64,000 nt of DNA from Candidatus Gastranaerophilales bacterium (GCA_944325105.1 CALUYW010000001.1:1-64000); one strand, 5' to 3'. Positions 1 through 7,749 are shown, counted from the first letter of the stretch. A program made the numbers and translations. The notes: generated by a model not told the origin, from the letters alone.

Positions 1-77
1 GTCTGCATTTGTTCGAATCCTCTGTTTTTTGATTTGCTATTGTGTAAAGGTTTACAAAAAATATGTCCACGAGAGGA
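1..77 (-). repeat. Second copy of the tRNA-Arg 3' trailer unit
   Basis: These 77 bases are identical to 110-186. On the minus strand the unit reads as the last 13 nt of the tRNA-Arg gene, then an A/T-rich trailer, then an antisense copy of the tRNA T-arm (plus-strand GTTCGAATCCTCT at 11-23). Only the last part of a tRNA is present before it (72-77), so this is not a second functional tRNA. The region between the two copies (78-109) is a degenerate filler. The array may continue beyond the left edge of the window. Confidence 0.85.
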
Positions 78-109
78 CTAGACGAGCCTTGGGCGAGGAT
101 ATGCAGCTT

Positions 110-186
110 GTCTGCATTTGTTCGAATCCTCTGTTTTTTGATTTGCTATTGTGTAAAGGTTTACAAAAAATATGTCCACGAGAGGA
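110..186 (-). repeat. First copy of the tRNA-Arg 3' trailer unit
   Basis: Identical to 1-77, offset 109 bp. It overlaps the 3' end of the intact tRNA-Arg gene. It contains the trailer and the antisense T-arm segment that pairs with the tRNA itself (see the inverted repeat at 120-193). Confidence 0.85.
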
Positions 187-193
187 TTCGAAC
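120..193. repeat. Inverted repeat: tRNA-Arg T-arm and its antisense copy in the trailer
   Basis: GTTCGAATCCTCT at 120-132 is the perfect reverse complement of 181-193, which is the T-loop and 3' T-stem of tRNA-Arg. The loop is 48 nt. In the transcript (minus strand) the trailer would therefore carry a 13-nt segment able to pair with the T-arm. This is seen directly; a function is not. Confidence 0.85.
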
Positions 194-246
194 CTCCGAC
201 ATTCACCTTAGGAGGGTGACGTTCTATCCATCTGAACTACGTGGAC
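173..246 (-). tRNA. tRNA-Arg(CCU)
   Basis: The minus strand folds into a complete cloverleaf: acceptor stem GTCCACG/CGTGGAC, D-arm GTTC/GAAC, anticodon stem TCACC/GGTGA around loop CTCCTAA (anticodon CCT, reading AGG), and T-arm GGAGG-TTCGAAT-CCTCT. The discriminator is A at 173. CCA is not encoded, so the CCA-adding enzyme at 59146 would be needed. Both flanks carry partial tRNA copies and antisense segments. Confidence 0.95.
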
Positions 247-289
247 ATATTTAAACTATTTAATTTTCAACCGTTCAGATGGATAGAAC
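221..289. repeat. Inverted repeat: tRNA-Arg D-arm and its antisense copy in the 5' leader
   Basis: GTTCTATCCATCTGAAC at 221-237 (antisense of the tRNA D-arm region) has a perfect 17-bp reverse complement at 273-289, with a 35-nt loop. Since the tRNA is on the minus strand, the 289-273 segment lies in the 5' leader and would pair with the D-arm of the nascent tRNA. The loop contains, in the sense direction, TTGAAAATTAAATAGTT, which recurs in the leaders of the other two tRNAs. Confidence 0.88.
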
Positions 290-349
290 CTGATTTGAAC
301 TGTCGCAAACTGTCGTTCACTCTGCCATCTGATACTTACGTGGACATAC
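290..349 (-). repeat. Degenerate tRNA-like 5' fragment upstream of tRNA-Arg
   Basis: In the sense (minus) direction this begins ATGTCCACGTA, matching the 5' end of tRNA-Arg with its preceding AT, continues with a mutated D-arm (TCAGATGG conserved), and ends in a T-loop-like GTTCAAATC. CAGATGG near its start can pair with CCATCTG in the antisense arm at 273-289. It lacks an anticodon arm and is not a functional tRNA. The remaining 350-460 stretch is AT-rich with nothing recognisable. Confidence 0.6.
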
Positions 350-460
350 ATAAATTTAAAAATTTCAATAAAATAATTATACCTAAACAACAATTTTATT
401 CAAATTTTACATAAGTTTATTTTTTAAAAAATCTCCCAAACTTAATCTATACAATGTTTT

Positions 461-507
461 TAACAATTACCTAATTCAAATTACTCATGTATTTTTGGTA
501 ATTGTTA
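461..507. promoter_or_regulatory. 11-bp inverted repeat upstream of the tail-like cassette
   Basis: TAACAATTACC at 461-471 and GGTAATTGTTA at 497-507 are perfect complements separated by 25 nt. They sit 55-100 bp upstream of the first tail-like gene. A -10-like TATATT lies at 530-535. The repeat could be an operator or a transcript hairpin; the sequence does not decide. Confidence 0.45.
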
Positions 508-561
508 ATCCTTTTGTTAGAACTTATCCTATATTTTGTAGGACAAAAGAGAGGAGACAAG

Positions 562-1128
562 ATGTCTTTTATTATCCCCAATACTTTTAGGGCTGGTGAA
601 AAGGCCATTGCCGAGCAGATAAATGAAAACTTTAACTATCTTAAACAATCTCTTGAACAGGTTAACAATACGCTTGGGCTTAGGATGGATGATGTAGAAG
701 CAATGCATAATGATGATGTAGAAACTATCAAAAATGATGTAGATGCAATTTCCGAAAATATTTCTAATGAAGAAACTATTTTAAGGTTGGGTAGTATTGT
801 CACGCCTGACCCTGCTGAAGACGGACAAATACCTACTGCTCAAATTCAGCTTCAAGCAAACAGGGTGAATACCGCTTCTGTTTTGGCTAACTCCGAGATA
901 ATTCTTCCTGCATTGGATGATAGTGAAAAGTATGTAAATTGTATTTTTGAATTTACGCTAAATGCGGATTGCACAATAACTTTACCTTCAAATGTTAAGT
1001 GGTGTTATGGAGAGCCGCCAAATATTACGGCAGATAGCGTAAGTACCAATAGAATGATTTTTGATACAACATCAGGCGGAACACATTGGTCAGGTTATTA
1101 CTCTCTAAATAAGCTTGAACAAGATTGA
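562..1128 (+). CDS. Phage-tail-fibre-like protein with coiled coil
   Basis: 188 residues when started at ATG 562, which follows the good ribosome-binding site GAGGAG; an in-frame ATG at 502 lacks one. The N-terminus (MSFIIPNTFRAGEKAIAEQ, then a predicted helix) resembles the short N-terminal segment of phage tail and appendage proteins that anchor a trimeric coiled coil. A heptad-like, Asp-rich repeat (MDDVEAMHNDDVETIKNDV) follows. The rest is beta-rich. It is the first of three tightly spaced genes that look like a tail-fibre module without other phage genes. The family is inferred from style; no catalytic motif is visible. Confidence 0.55.
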   Translation: MSFIIPNTFRAGEKAIAEQINENFNYLKQSLEQVNNTLGLRMDDVEAMHNDDVETIKNDVDAISENISNEETILRLGSIVTPDPAEDGQIPTAQIQLQANRVNTASVLANSEIILPALDDSEKYVNCIFEFTLNADCTITLPSNVKWCYGEPPNITADSVSTNRMIFDTTSGGTHWSGYYSLNKLEQD

Positions 1129-1139
1129 GGTAAATAACC

Positions 1140-1739
1140 ATGAATAAAAAAATAATCGAGTTACTAAAAAATACCCATCATGTTTATACCAGGGTTTATA
1201 ATGCTTTTATGCCTGACGAATGGGGCAGTTGGATAAATTCCATCCCCGGAGGTTCTTCTATAAGCAATGGTTTGATTCGTTCGGTATGCAGCGGTTATAC
1301 AAATAGTGCAAATTTACCAAGACCAAATTCTTCTCGAACAATAGACGGGCTTAAATATGCAAAAAGCATTAATTTTGTTTTTTCGTGTTACCAGAAAACG
1401 ACCAAAGGTTGGTATGTCCGCGAGCAACCTGATGGCTATATACAGTTGCTTAACGGGTATATCATGGTTCGTTACGGGGGTTATGCATGCCATGTTATGG
1501 TAAATGGAAATCGTTTTGTGACTACCGTAAATAATGTTAGTTATTCGCTTAGTTTTTATCAGGATTATTTGATTTGCAACGGAACCAGATATGACTATCC
1601 AAGCGGTATAAAATTAAGTAATGCATTGGGAAATAACATCTATGCATACAGTTTTGGAGGTTTCATAACTTCTAATGATTATTTTGAGTGCTCTTGTGAT
1701 TTAAAAGTGAGTAACATAACTGTTGAGTATCTAACTTAA
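1140..1739 (+). CDS. Tail-fibre/receptor-binding-like protein, unknown
   Basis: 199 residues, 11 bp after the previous gene. No signal peptide. The protein is rich in Gly, Ser, Asn and Tyr with alternating hydrophobic residues, as in beta-sandwich receptor-binding or lectin-like tips of phage fibres. No named domain is recognised. Its position between a coiled-coil fibre-like protein and a phage-type accessory protein is the main basis for the call. Confidence 0.45.
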   Translation: MNKKIIELLKNTHHVYTRVYNAFMPDEWGSWINSIPGGSSISNGLIRSVCSGYTNSANLPRPNSSRTIDGLKYAKSINFVFSCYQKTTKGWYVREQPDGYIQLLNGYIMVRYGGYACHVMVNGNRFVTTVNNVSYSLSFYQDYLICNGTRYDYPSGIKLSNALGNNIYAYSFGGFITSNDYFECSCDLKVSNITVEYLT

Positions 1740-1752
1740 GAAAGGAAAAATA

Positions 1753-2139
1753 ATGTTTGCAAAATTAATAAACAATAGTCTTAAATTAGCCCCGCATTTT
1801 GTTGAGGTTGAGGGAAAAATAATTCTTAATCCTCAGGAAAACGACTACAGGCTTTTAGGCTACAAACCTGTAGTTTATCAGGATTGTCCAAGTGCTTTAA
1901 GTAATCAAACACTTGTTGAAACATATAGTGAAGATAATGAAAAAATCTATGTAAATTATCAGGTTCAAAGTAATTCCAATATATCACGTGAAGAGGAGAT
2001 AAAAATTGAACTTATGGAGATTGATTCAAAAAGTATTCGCCCTCTAAGGGCCCAAGAAACTGACAGACTTATTGCTCTTGAAAATCAGGCTGAACTCCTT
2101 CGTGCGGAATTAAGAGACATAACCGGCTCATCTAATTAA
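1753..2139 (+). CDS. Phage tail-associated small protein
   Basis: 128 residues, preceded by AGGAAA. The N-terminal half has a short beta-rich domain. The C-terminal 50 residues form a charged helix with KSIRPLRAQETDRLIALE, a pattern often seen at the C-terminus of small phage tail or fibre-associated proteins (family resemblance from memory). It closes the three-gene cassette, and a strong intrinsic terminator follows. Confidence 0.5.
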   Translation: MFAKLINNSLKLAPHFVEVEGKIILNPQENDYRLLGYKPVVYQDCPSALSNQTLVETYSEDNEKIYVNYQVQSNSNISREEEIKIELMEIDSKSIRPLRAQETDRLIALENQAELLRAELRDITGSSN

Positions 2140-2180
2140 AAATAACAAAACAACACCATTCTCCCTGTAATTTCTTTCCT

Positions 2181-2213
2181 CCCCTTTTATCTATCCTAAA
2201 AGGGGATTTTTAT
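2181..2213 (+). terminator. Intrinsic terminator of the tail-like cassette
   Basis: CCCCTTTTA and TAAAAGGGG form a 9-bp stem with a 7-nt loop, followed by ATTTTTAT. Confidence 0.85.
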
Positions 2214-2241
2214 CGACACTTATTAAAAGCTGTGTTAGAAT
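2213..2241 (+). promoter_or_regulatory. Sigma70-type promoter of the 6S-like RNA
   Basis: -35 TCGACA (2213-2218), 17-nt spacer, -10 TAGAAT (2236-2241). Predicted start is around 2248-2250, just before the 5' strand of the RNA closing stem. Confidence 0.6.
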
Positions 2242-2248
2242 ATAATTA

Positions 2249-2425
2249 ACCCTGTGCGGGTGCTAATTTTGTTCCTACATTTTGATTAAAAGGGAGAGTA
2301 AGCTCTTTTAAAAGATAATTGAAGTATACCTTGTGCTTGCGCATTTAAGGAAACGGATTTATCGAGGCACTCACCCACCTGCGTTTCTTTCGCGGGTAAC
2401 AAAATCCACTCGCATAAGGGTTTTT
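2249..2425 (+). ncRNA. ssrS: Structured RNA, probable 6S RNA
   Basis: About 175 nt lie between a promoter and a T-run (TTTTT at 2421). The two ends pair in a closing stem of about 20 bp in three segments (CCCT/AGGG, TGCGGGTG/CACTCGCA, ATTTTGTT/AACAAAAT). The 3' half has CACC, a GCG/CGC hairpin and GGGTAACA, which matches the bubble hairpin on the 3' strand of 6S RNA (E. coli has TTCACC, hairpin, GGGTTACA). Length and a closed rod fit 6S, which binds RNA polymerase holoenzyme. The upper part can also be drawn with side hairpins, so the identity is probable, not certain. Confidence 0.62.
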
Positions 2426-2443
2426 ATATAAACAGGGGCGGAT

Positions 2444-3598
2444 ATGAAAAAGGCAGTTTTATTTATTTTGTTGTTTTTTATGTGTGCAAATTGCGCATTT
2501 AGTCAAAATGAAGTTAATTTTATATATATAAACGGCTCTAATACAAATGATGAAAAAAACAAGCTCTGGTTTTTTAACGGGGTAGAAAAATTTCACACTG
2601 TTCTTGTTAAAAAAATAAATTCCGACCCTTTTATGTCAAAAAAACTAACTCAAGATGGCTGCTATTGCCTTGCAAATGAGCCAAGTTATCTTTTTTGGGG
2701 TGATTTAACAAAATATCAAATAGAAAAGCTTAATCAGGATATTAATATTCTAAAACGTACCAGCCCGCGTCTTGCACAGTTTACAAGGCGTTTTATTTCT
2801 ATGTGTTTCCATGATGCAATATGGATTTCAAAATTTCAAAATATGATGCCCGTGCTTGATATGCTGCACAATCAGGTGCTGGATGCGTACGAGAAAAACA
2901 ACAAAGTGGTAATTTTGGGCTATAGTGCGGGGACTTTTGTAACTTATCAGTATTTTTTGGTTAAATTACCCGTAATAGATATAGAAAAAATGGTTAACGA
3001 ACTTGATATTTCAGGTGCAAAAAAAGAATTAAAAGATGCCAATAAATATCAAAACACTTGCCTTGATGCTCTTTTTAGAGCAGATATTTTAACATACAAT
3101 ATGACAGGCGGACTTGTTGTTAATTCTAATCAAAATCTGCTTGAAAATAACCTTGCTCAGATTGATACATACACTCAAAAATACTGCGCACCCGATGGTG
3201 TCATAAAAGGTGTTATAAACTACGCTTCTCCCATACCTCTTTTTTATTCGGATTTGTGGGACGATAAGTACAAAATCTCTCAAATAAATACTCTAAGCTA
3301 TAAATACCTTATAGAAAATGATATTTTCTATCTTAATGTTAATTATGCCGATGACCCTCTTGGTATACCGGTTTCTAAAAATCTGAATTTTGCTCAAACA
3401 AAAGAAATAATAAAATCTCAAATAAAAGACGGCGGCGGATTTTATTATGATAAATCAGATGTTGCCTCGCCAAGACCGTTTTTTGCTGCGCATACATCTT
3501 ACTGGGCAACAGCTAAGAAGTTCTCAGATACAATAGTTAAAGCGTATAATGAAGGTTATAAGTACTTTTATCAGGTTGAAAGTTCGCCTGAACCTTAG
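2444..3598 (+). CDS. Secreted alpha/beta-hydrolase-like protein
   Basis: 384 residues. The start follows AGGGGCGG. Residues 1-21 form a signal peptide ending CAFSQ. The nucleophile elbow GYSAG (in VVILGYSAGTFVTY, around residues 157-170) is the GxSxG motif of alpha/beta hydrolases and lipases. The remaining triad members cannot be placed by eye. Substrate unknown; envelope or periplasmic location inferred. It converges with and overlaps by 4 bp the metalloprotease-like gene on the other strand. Confidence 0.6.
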   Translation: MKKAVLFILLFFMCANCAFSQNEVNFIYINGSNTNDEKNKLWFFNGVEKFHTVLVKKINSDPFMSKKLTQDGCYCLANEPSYLFWGDLTKYQIEKLNQDINILKRTSPRLAQFTRRFISMCFHDAIWISKFQNMMPVLDMLHNQVLDAYEKNNKVVILGYSAGTFVTYQYFLVKLPVIDIEKMVNELDISGAKKELKDANKYQNTCLDALFRADILTYNMTGGLVVNSNQNLLENNLAQIDTYTQKYCAPDGVIKGVINYASPIPLFYSDLWDDKYKISQINTLSYKYLIENDIFYLNVNYADDPLGIPVSKNLNFAQTKEIIKSQIKDGGGFYYDKSDVASPRPFFAAHTSYWATAKKFSDTIVKAYNEGYKYFYQVESSPEP

Positions 3599-4167
3599 TT
3601 TTCAAGGTTTGCGTACACAGGATTTTTTGCAATCAATTGTCTTATATTGTCGACACCGTTTTGGTGCACATAAAGTTTTGAAATATAGTTTTCGCGTTTA
3701 ACAAGGGGGTGTTTCAGGTATGCTATGCTTCTGTTTTTCCTTACAAAAGCGTTCCAAGTAGTAGTTTCTGATATCCAAGCTCTCAGCTCTTCTGCTCTTG
3801 TATTTGTAAATGTGTGATGTTGGCTTTCATGAGCTATAAGACAAGCGATTGTTTCAATTGGTGCACCTCTGTGTTCTTCGTTTATGTAGATTACAAGGTC
3901 TCCGCCGCGAGTTTTCGTAGTGAATGCTTCGCAGTTGCTGCAGCCGTATATTGCAAGGTTTCTAAACATAACTCTGATTGGTCTGCCGGTTGAGTTTCTT
4001 CCGTTTAAAATAGCAATTACGTCTCCTCTGTTTACATCTTCAAGAGCGCTTAGTGCCGAGGCTATTGTTGTATTGCTTGTAATTTTTTCAAATCCGCCTG
4101 CATTTGTTACGTTAAACGTAAAGCAAATAGCAAATATAAGACAAAATAACACTCCAAATTTCTTCAT
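3595..4167 (-). CDS. Secreted metalloprotease-like protein (HExxHH)
   Basis: 190 residues with an N-terminal signal peptide (MKKFGVLFCLIFAICFTFNV then TNAG). The motif IAHESQHHTF fits the zinc-binding HExxH, and a downstream Glu-rich AEELRAW could supply the third ligand, as in small M48-like or gluzincin proteases. Two Cys (GCSNC) precede it. No clear family assigned. Transcribed toward the hydrolase gene. The ATG is preceded by a weak AAGGGACAG. Confidence 0.5.
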   Translation of the reverse strand: MKKFGVLFCLIFAICFTFNVTNAGGFEKITSNTTIASALSALEDVNRGDVIAILNGRNSTGRPIRVMFRNLAIYGCSNCEAFTTKTRGGDLVIYINEEHRGAPIETIACLIAHESQHHTFTNTRAEELRAWISETTTWNAFVRKNRSIAYLKHPLVKRENYISKLYVHQNGVDNIRQLIAKNPVYANLEN

Positions 4168-4353
4168 AACTGTCCCTTGTAACCGAACTTCTCAACTTAT
4201 TAGGGTTTTCGGCAGTAGTTGGTGTAAACTTTACGATTTTAAATCACATTGTTACATATTTTAATATTAAACTTTAAAATACCCTATTGGGCGCGGTTTT
4301 AGGAGATAAAAAACTTTAAAGTTATTTTAACGGGTGAAAGTTATGCCTGTTTA

Positions 4354-4932
4354 ATGCAGGAAATAAAAGTGGAAAATAAAAAATATCTTTTTGCTATGCT
4401 AACTGTAATGTCACTATGGCTGTTTTTGGTGCTATTAGCCCCTCTGCCCTATATTTGTGCTGCAGATGATGAAACTAACCCGTATCAGGCTGAAGTTACA
4501 ATAACAAAACAAGATTTAATAAAAGCACAGCCAAAAGAGCCCGAGGTAGTTTTTACTCCTCAGATTGAAAAAGAAGTAAGCATAATGGAAAAAAGACATT
4601 TTCATAACAAAGTAACAAATGAAACAGACAGCTACAGAATTGCCCGCCTTGAAAGTGAATTAATGGGCAGAGTGTGGAGTTTTTCTCCTCTTGAAACAAG
4701 AATGCGAAGATTAAAATTGGCATCTCAAAGGACAATGCTTGCTGGAACTTCTCTGCCCAACAACCTTGCACGTACGTATTCGCCAAAGAGAATAAGAAAT
4801 GATTCAATTGAGCTTAGAGAAAGAGAGCAAGTGGGTATAATCGACGGGCTTTTAAGACTTTATGCTCCTGACTTTTATCAAAAGCTAAAAGATAGGAACG
4901 ACAGACAGTTTGAATACTTTGGCTGGGAATAA
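4354..4932 (+). CDS. Membrane-anchored hypothetical with LE-rich repeat motif
   Basis: 192 residues. The start could also be GTG at 4370, which has AGGA at better spacing. A single hydrophobic segment (around residues 12-36) is a signal peptide or anchor. The middle holds RIARLESELMGRVWSFSPLE, a segment of the type RLExLExxxxGxxxxxxPLxxRLxxLE that I associate with repeat proteins of this lineage. The C-terminal 60 residues are charged. No enzymatic motif seen. Confidence 0.5.
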   Translation: MQEIKVENKKYLFAMLTVMSLWLFLVLLAPLPYICAADDETNPYQAEVTITKQDLIKAQPKEPEVVFTPQIEKEVSIMEKRHFHNKVTNETDSYRIARLESELMGRVWSFSPLETRMRRLKLASQRTMLAGTSLPNNLARTYSPKRIRNDSIELREREQVGIIDGLLRLYAPDFYQKLKDRNDRQFEYFGWE

Positions 4933-4940
4933 AATTCTTC

Positions 4941-4969
4941 TTGCATGGACACTTAAGTCATTGTATATT
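4941..4969 (+). promoter_or_regulatory. Promoter upstream of the omega-like gene
   Basis: -35 TTGCAT (4941-4946), 17-nt spacer, -10 TATATT (4964-4969), with a start expected about 15 nt before the AAGGAG ribosome-binding site. Confidence 0.6.
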
Positions 4970-4989
4970 ATTGTTATAAGGAGAATTTT

Positions 4990-5235
4990 ATGAGCCAAAT
5001 TACAAAAATAGCGTGGGATTTAAACGAAAAAACAAACAACAGATATCAACTTGTTTATGAATTGATTGAACTTGCAAAAAAACTCGTTGATGAATCTCAA
5101 ATGAAAAAATCAAAAGATGATTTTGGTTATGATTTTGAAATGTCATTTGACCCTGCTATAAAAAAAGAAAAACCCGTGCAGCATGCAATTATGGTAAAGG
5201 CATCTGAATCCGACGACAGCGGACTTGTCGGCTAA
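4990..5235 (+). CDS. Small protein resembling RNA polymerase omega
   Basis: 81 residues, good ribosome-binding site AAGGAG. The stretch TNNRYQLVYELIELAKKL followed by an insert and KPVQHAIMVKA matches the layout of omega (NRY-x-LV... RA... KPxxxAxxEI), the small RNA polymerase subunit that chaperones beta'. Conservation is partial: the Arg-Ala after the first helix is missing. It has its own promoter and is followed 6 bp later by the nucleoside phosphorylase gene. rpoZ is the best guess, not proven. Confidence 0.45.
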   Translation: MSQITKIAWDLNEKTNNRYQLVYELIELAKKLVDESQMKKSKDDFGYDFEMSFDPAIKKEKPVQHAIMVKASESDDSGLVG

Positions 5236-5241
5236 TAGTTT

Positions 5242-6042
5242 ATGCAAGATACTATAAATTTTATAAGAAGTAAAATAGGCGATTTTAAACCCGAGTTAGC
5301 AATTGTGCTTGGCTCGGGTTTAGGTGCATTTTGTGACAATTTAGAGGGCATAAGAATTCCCTATGCCGATATCACGGGTTTTGCTCCATCAAAAGTAAAA
5401 GGGCACAAGGGCGAGCTTTTGTTTTGTGAAATTCACTCTAAAAAAGCGGTAATTATGCAAGGCAGATTTCATTTCTATGAGGGACATTCTCTTAGTGCCA
5501 CAACGTATCCTATAAAAGTCTTTAAAAAGCTTGGAGTTGATAAGATTATCATAACGAACGCCGCTGGTTCTCTTAAAAAAGACCTTACACCCGGCAGTAT
5601 TATGTTAATTGAAGACCATATTAATTTTATGGGCTCAAATCCTCTAATCGGCGAAAATGATGAAACTTTAGGTACAAGATTTCCCGATATGAATGACCTT
5701 TATTCAAAAAGGTTAAGAGATATTGCAAAAACATGCGCTGATAAGCTGAATATTGAACTTAAACACGGGATATACAGTGCTCTTAGCGGCCCAAGCTATG
5801 AAACACCCGCTGAGGTGCGTATGTTGGCGCTTTTAGGCGCAAGTGCCACAGGCATGTCGACAGTTCCTGAGGCTATTGTTGCAAAGTACTGCTCTATGGA
5901 GGTTTTAGGAATAAGTCTTATTACAAACTACGCTGCTGGTTTGTCCGATGTTGCGCCAAACCATAAAGAAGTTGTTGAAATGGGAAAAATAGCGGGCGCA
6001 AAACTCTGTGAGCTTTTGGATGAGACAATTAAGTTAATTTAA
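5242..6042 (+). CDS. punA: Purine-nucleoside phosphorylase (trimeric type)
   Basis: 266 residues, the usual length. It cleaves purine (deoxy)nucleosides with phosphate to base plus (deoxy)ribose-1-phosphate. VLGSGLGAF (22-30) is the phosphate-binding loop, GRFHFYEGH follows, and SGPSYETPAEVRML with GMSTVPE (about 180-210) contains the purine-site Glu region; ITNYAAG carries the conserved Asn. All are hallmarks of the low-molecular-mass PNP family. It lies 6 bp after the omega-like gene and is probably cotranscribed with it. Confidence 0.92.
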   Translation: MQDTINFIRSKIGDFKPELAIVLGSGLGAFCDNLEGIRIPYADITGFAPSKVKGHKGELLFCEIHSKKAVIMQGRFHFYEGHSLSATTYPIKVFKKLGVDKIIITNAAGSLKKDLTPGSIMLIEDHINFMGSNPLIGENDETLGTRFPDMNDLYSKRLRDIAKTCADKLNIELKHGIYSALSGPSYETPAEVRMLALLGASATGMSTVPEAIVAKYCSMEVLGISLITNYAAGLSDVAPNHKEVVEMGKIAGAKLCELLDETIKLI

Positions 6043-6075
6043 TTGCTACTTTTGTAGCATTTTGTAAATTTATAC

Positions 6076-6104
6076 TTCATATTTAATCTAAAATGAGTTA
6101 TAAT
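6076..6104 (+). promoter_or_regulatory. Promoter of the Ycf45-like ATPase gene
   Basis: -10 TATAAT (6099-6104), 17-nt spacer, weak -35 TTCATA (6076-6081). The predicted start near 6111 lies downstream of a possible GTG codon at 6109 and supports ATG 6151 as translation start. Confidence 0.5.
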
Positions 6105-6150
6105 GTAAGTGCAAGGACTGCCTTGCGCAGCGGTGTTTGAAAGGCGTTTA

Positions 6151-7749
6151 ATGAGCGAAGTGCAATTTCACAATGACCTGATGAGGTTAATTGAGATTCT
6201 CCCCTCAAAAATCAGAAGAAATATCCAGAAAGATTTGCTTGATGATGCTATTGAGATAGTTCTTGATATTGGCAGAATTCCAGAGGTTCGTCTTGGTAAC
6301 GGAAAGATTATTTATCTTGGCTCAGAAAACGTCACAAGTGATGATTTAGAGTTTATCGTTTCAAAAATTCCCGAATTTACAAACGACAACCGCTCGGGAT
6401 TGCCCGGTACATTACATAGAATAAGCGCAATAAGAAATAGGCAGGGCAAAATAATCGGTCTTACCTGTCGTATAGGTAGAGTTATTACAGGTACGATAAG
6501 CTGTATAAAAGATTTTGTCGTACAGAATAAAAGTATTTTGTTTTTAGGGCGTCCGGGTGTCGGTAAAACAACAAAATTAAGAGAAATAGCGCGCCTTATG
6601 GCAGATGACTTGGGCAAGCGCGTGGTCGTTGTTGATACGTCAAATGAAATAGCAGGCGATGGGGATGTTGCGCACCCTGCAATCGGTAAAGCGCGCAGAA
6701 TGCAAGTGTCGCAGCCCGAGTTTCAAAAAGATGTTATGATAGAGGCGGTTGAAAACCATACGCCCGAGGTTATTGTTGTTGATGAAATAGGTACAGAGCT
6801 TGAAGCTCAGGCGGCAAGAACAATAGCCGAGCGCGGTGTTATGCTTATAGCAACGGCTCATGGTAATACTTTAGAAAACCTTATTAAAAACCCTACTATG
6901 TCTGACCTTGTGGGTGGAGTAAGTTCTGTTACTTTAGGAGATGATGAAGCTAAACACAGGGGCTCACAAAAAACCATCCTTGAGCGTGAAAAGCAGCCGA
7001 CATTTGATATAGTTATTGAAATAATTGACAGGAATACCCTTGCTGTATATAAAGACACCGCAGAGGCGGTTGATTATATTTTAAGAGGCTGGCCTATAAC
7101 TCCTGAGATAAGAAAAGTTGACCAGTCTTATGAAACAAAAGCTGCGGTTCAAAACATAGCGCAAAAGGTTCAGGAGTTGGATAAAAAAGCGCAAAGCCCG
7201 CTGAATTTTAGTTTTAATCGTCAGAAGTATATTGATGATGTTAAAAAGCATAAGAAAATATATATCTACGCTGTTTCTCGCTCAATTGTGGATAAAATTA
7301 TCGAGCGGTTGGATATTAACGCAGAGATTGTAAGAAATGTGGAAGATGCCGATTTTGTAATTGCTCACAAGAACTTTGCAAAAGGCGGCACAAGAATTTT
7401 GGCTACCGCAAACGAGTATCGTTTGCCTGTATTTTTTGTCAGAACAAATTCCATGTCGCAAATTCAAAAAGTGCTAAAAGATGCACTGCACTTGACTCAA
7501 GAACCTCAGGATGTTGAACATCATAACAACTATAAAGACGGTGTTGAGCTTGCGCTTGATGAAACAAAAGCTGCTATAGCAAAGATTTTTGAGGGGGCAG
7601 AATCGGTTGAGCTTGAGCCTCAAAGCCAAAGCGTAAGGAAGCTCCAGCATGAGCTTGTTGAGGCGCATAATTTGTCCTCGGTAAGTATAGGCGATGGTAA
7701 TGCGCGGCATTTGAAAGTTTTTAGAGATGATACCGAAGAGTCTGCTTAG
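6151..7749 (+). CDS. Ycf45-like AAA ATPase with C-terminal R3H domain
   Basis: 532 residues from ATG 6151 (AAAGG upstream; the promoter rules out an upstream GTG). Walker A is GRPGVGKTTK, Walker B is EVIVVDEIGTE, and the segment GNTLENLIKNPTMSDLVGG is typical of the family. A middle domain (KIYIYAVSR... to IQKVLKDAL) is followed by an R3H domain (RKLQHELVEAHNLSSVSIG) that would bind single-stranded nucleic acid. Homologues occur in cyanobacteria and plastids (Ycf45) and in Firmicutes (SpoIIIAA-like part). Function in the cell is not established. The 3' end overlaps the next gene. Confidence 0.85.
   Translation: MSEVQFHNDLMRLIEILPSKIRRNIQKDLLDDAIEIVLDIGRIPEVRLGNGKIIYLGSENVTSDDLEFIVSKIPEFTNDNRSGLPGTLHRISAIRNRQGKIIGLTCRIGRVITGTISCIKDFVVQNKSILFLGRPGVGKTTKLREIARLMADDLGKRVVVVDTSNEIAGDGDVAHPAIGKARRMQVSQPEFQKDVMIEAVENHTPEVIVVDEIGTELEAQAARTIAERGVMLIATAHGNTLENLIKNPTMSDLVGGVSSVTLGDDEAKHRGSQKTILEREKQPTFDIVIEIIDRNTLAVYKDTAEAVDYILRGWPITPEIRKVDQSYETKAAVQNIAQKVQELDKKAQSPLNFSFNRQKYIDDVKKHKKIYIYAVSRSIVDKIIERLDINAEIVRNVEDADFVIAHKNFAKGGTRILATANEYRLPVFFVRTNSMSQIQKVLKDALHLTQEPQDVEHHNNYKDGVELALDETKAAIAKIFEGAESVELEPQSQSVRKLQHELVEAHNLSSVSIGDGNARHLKVFRDDTEESA

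Noticed and set aside
29-254. Short proteins over the tRNA-Arg region
   Set aside because: The frames overlap the tRNA and its repeats and have no ribosome-binding sites.
1-349. CRISPR array
   Set aside because: Repeats are only two, long, contain tRNA pieces and have no regular spacers; no cas genes are near.
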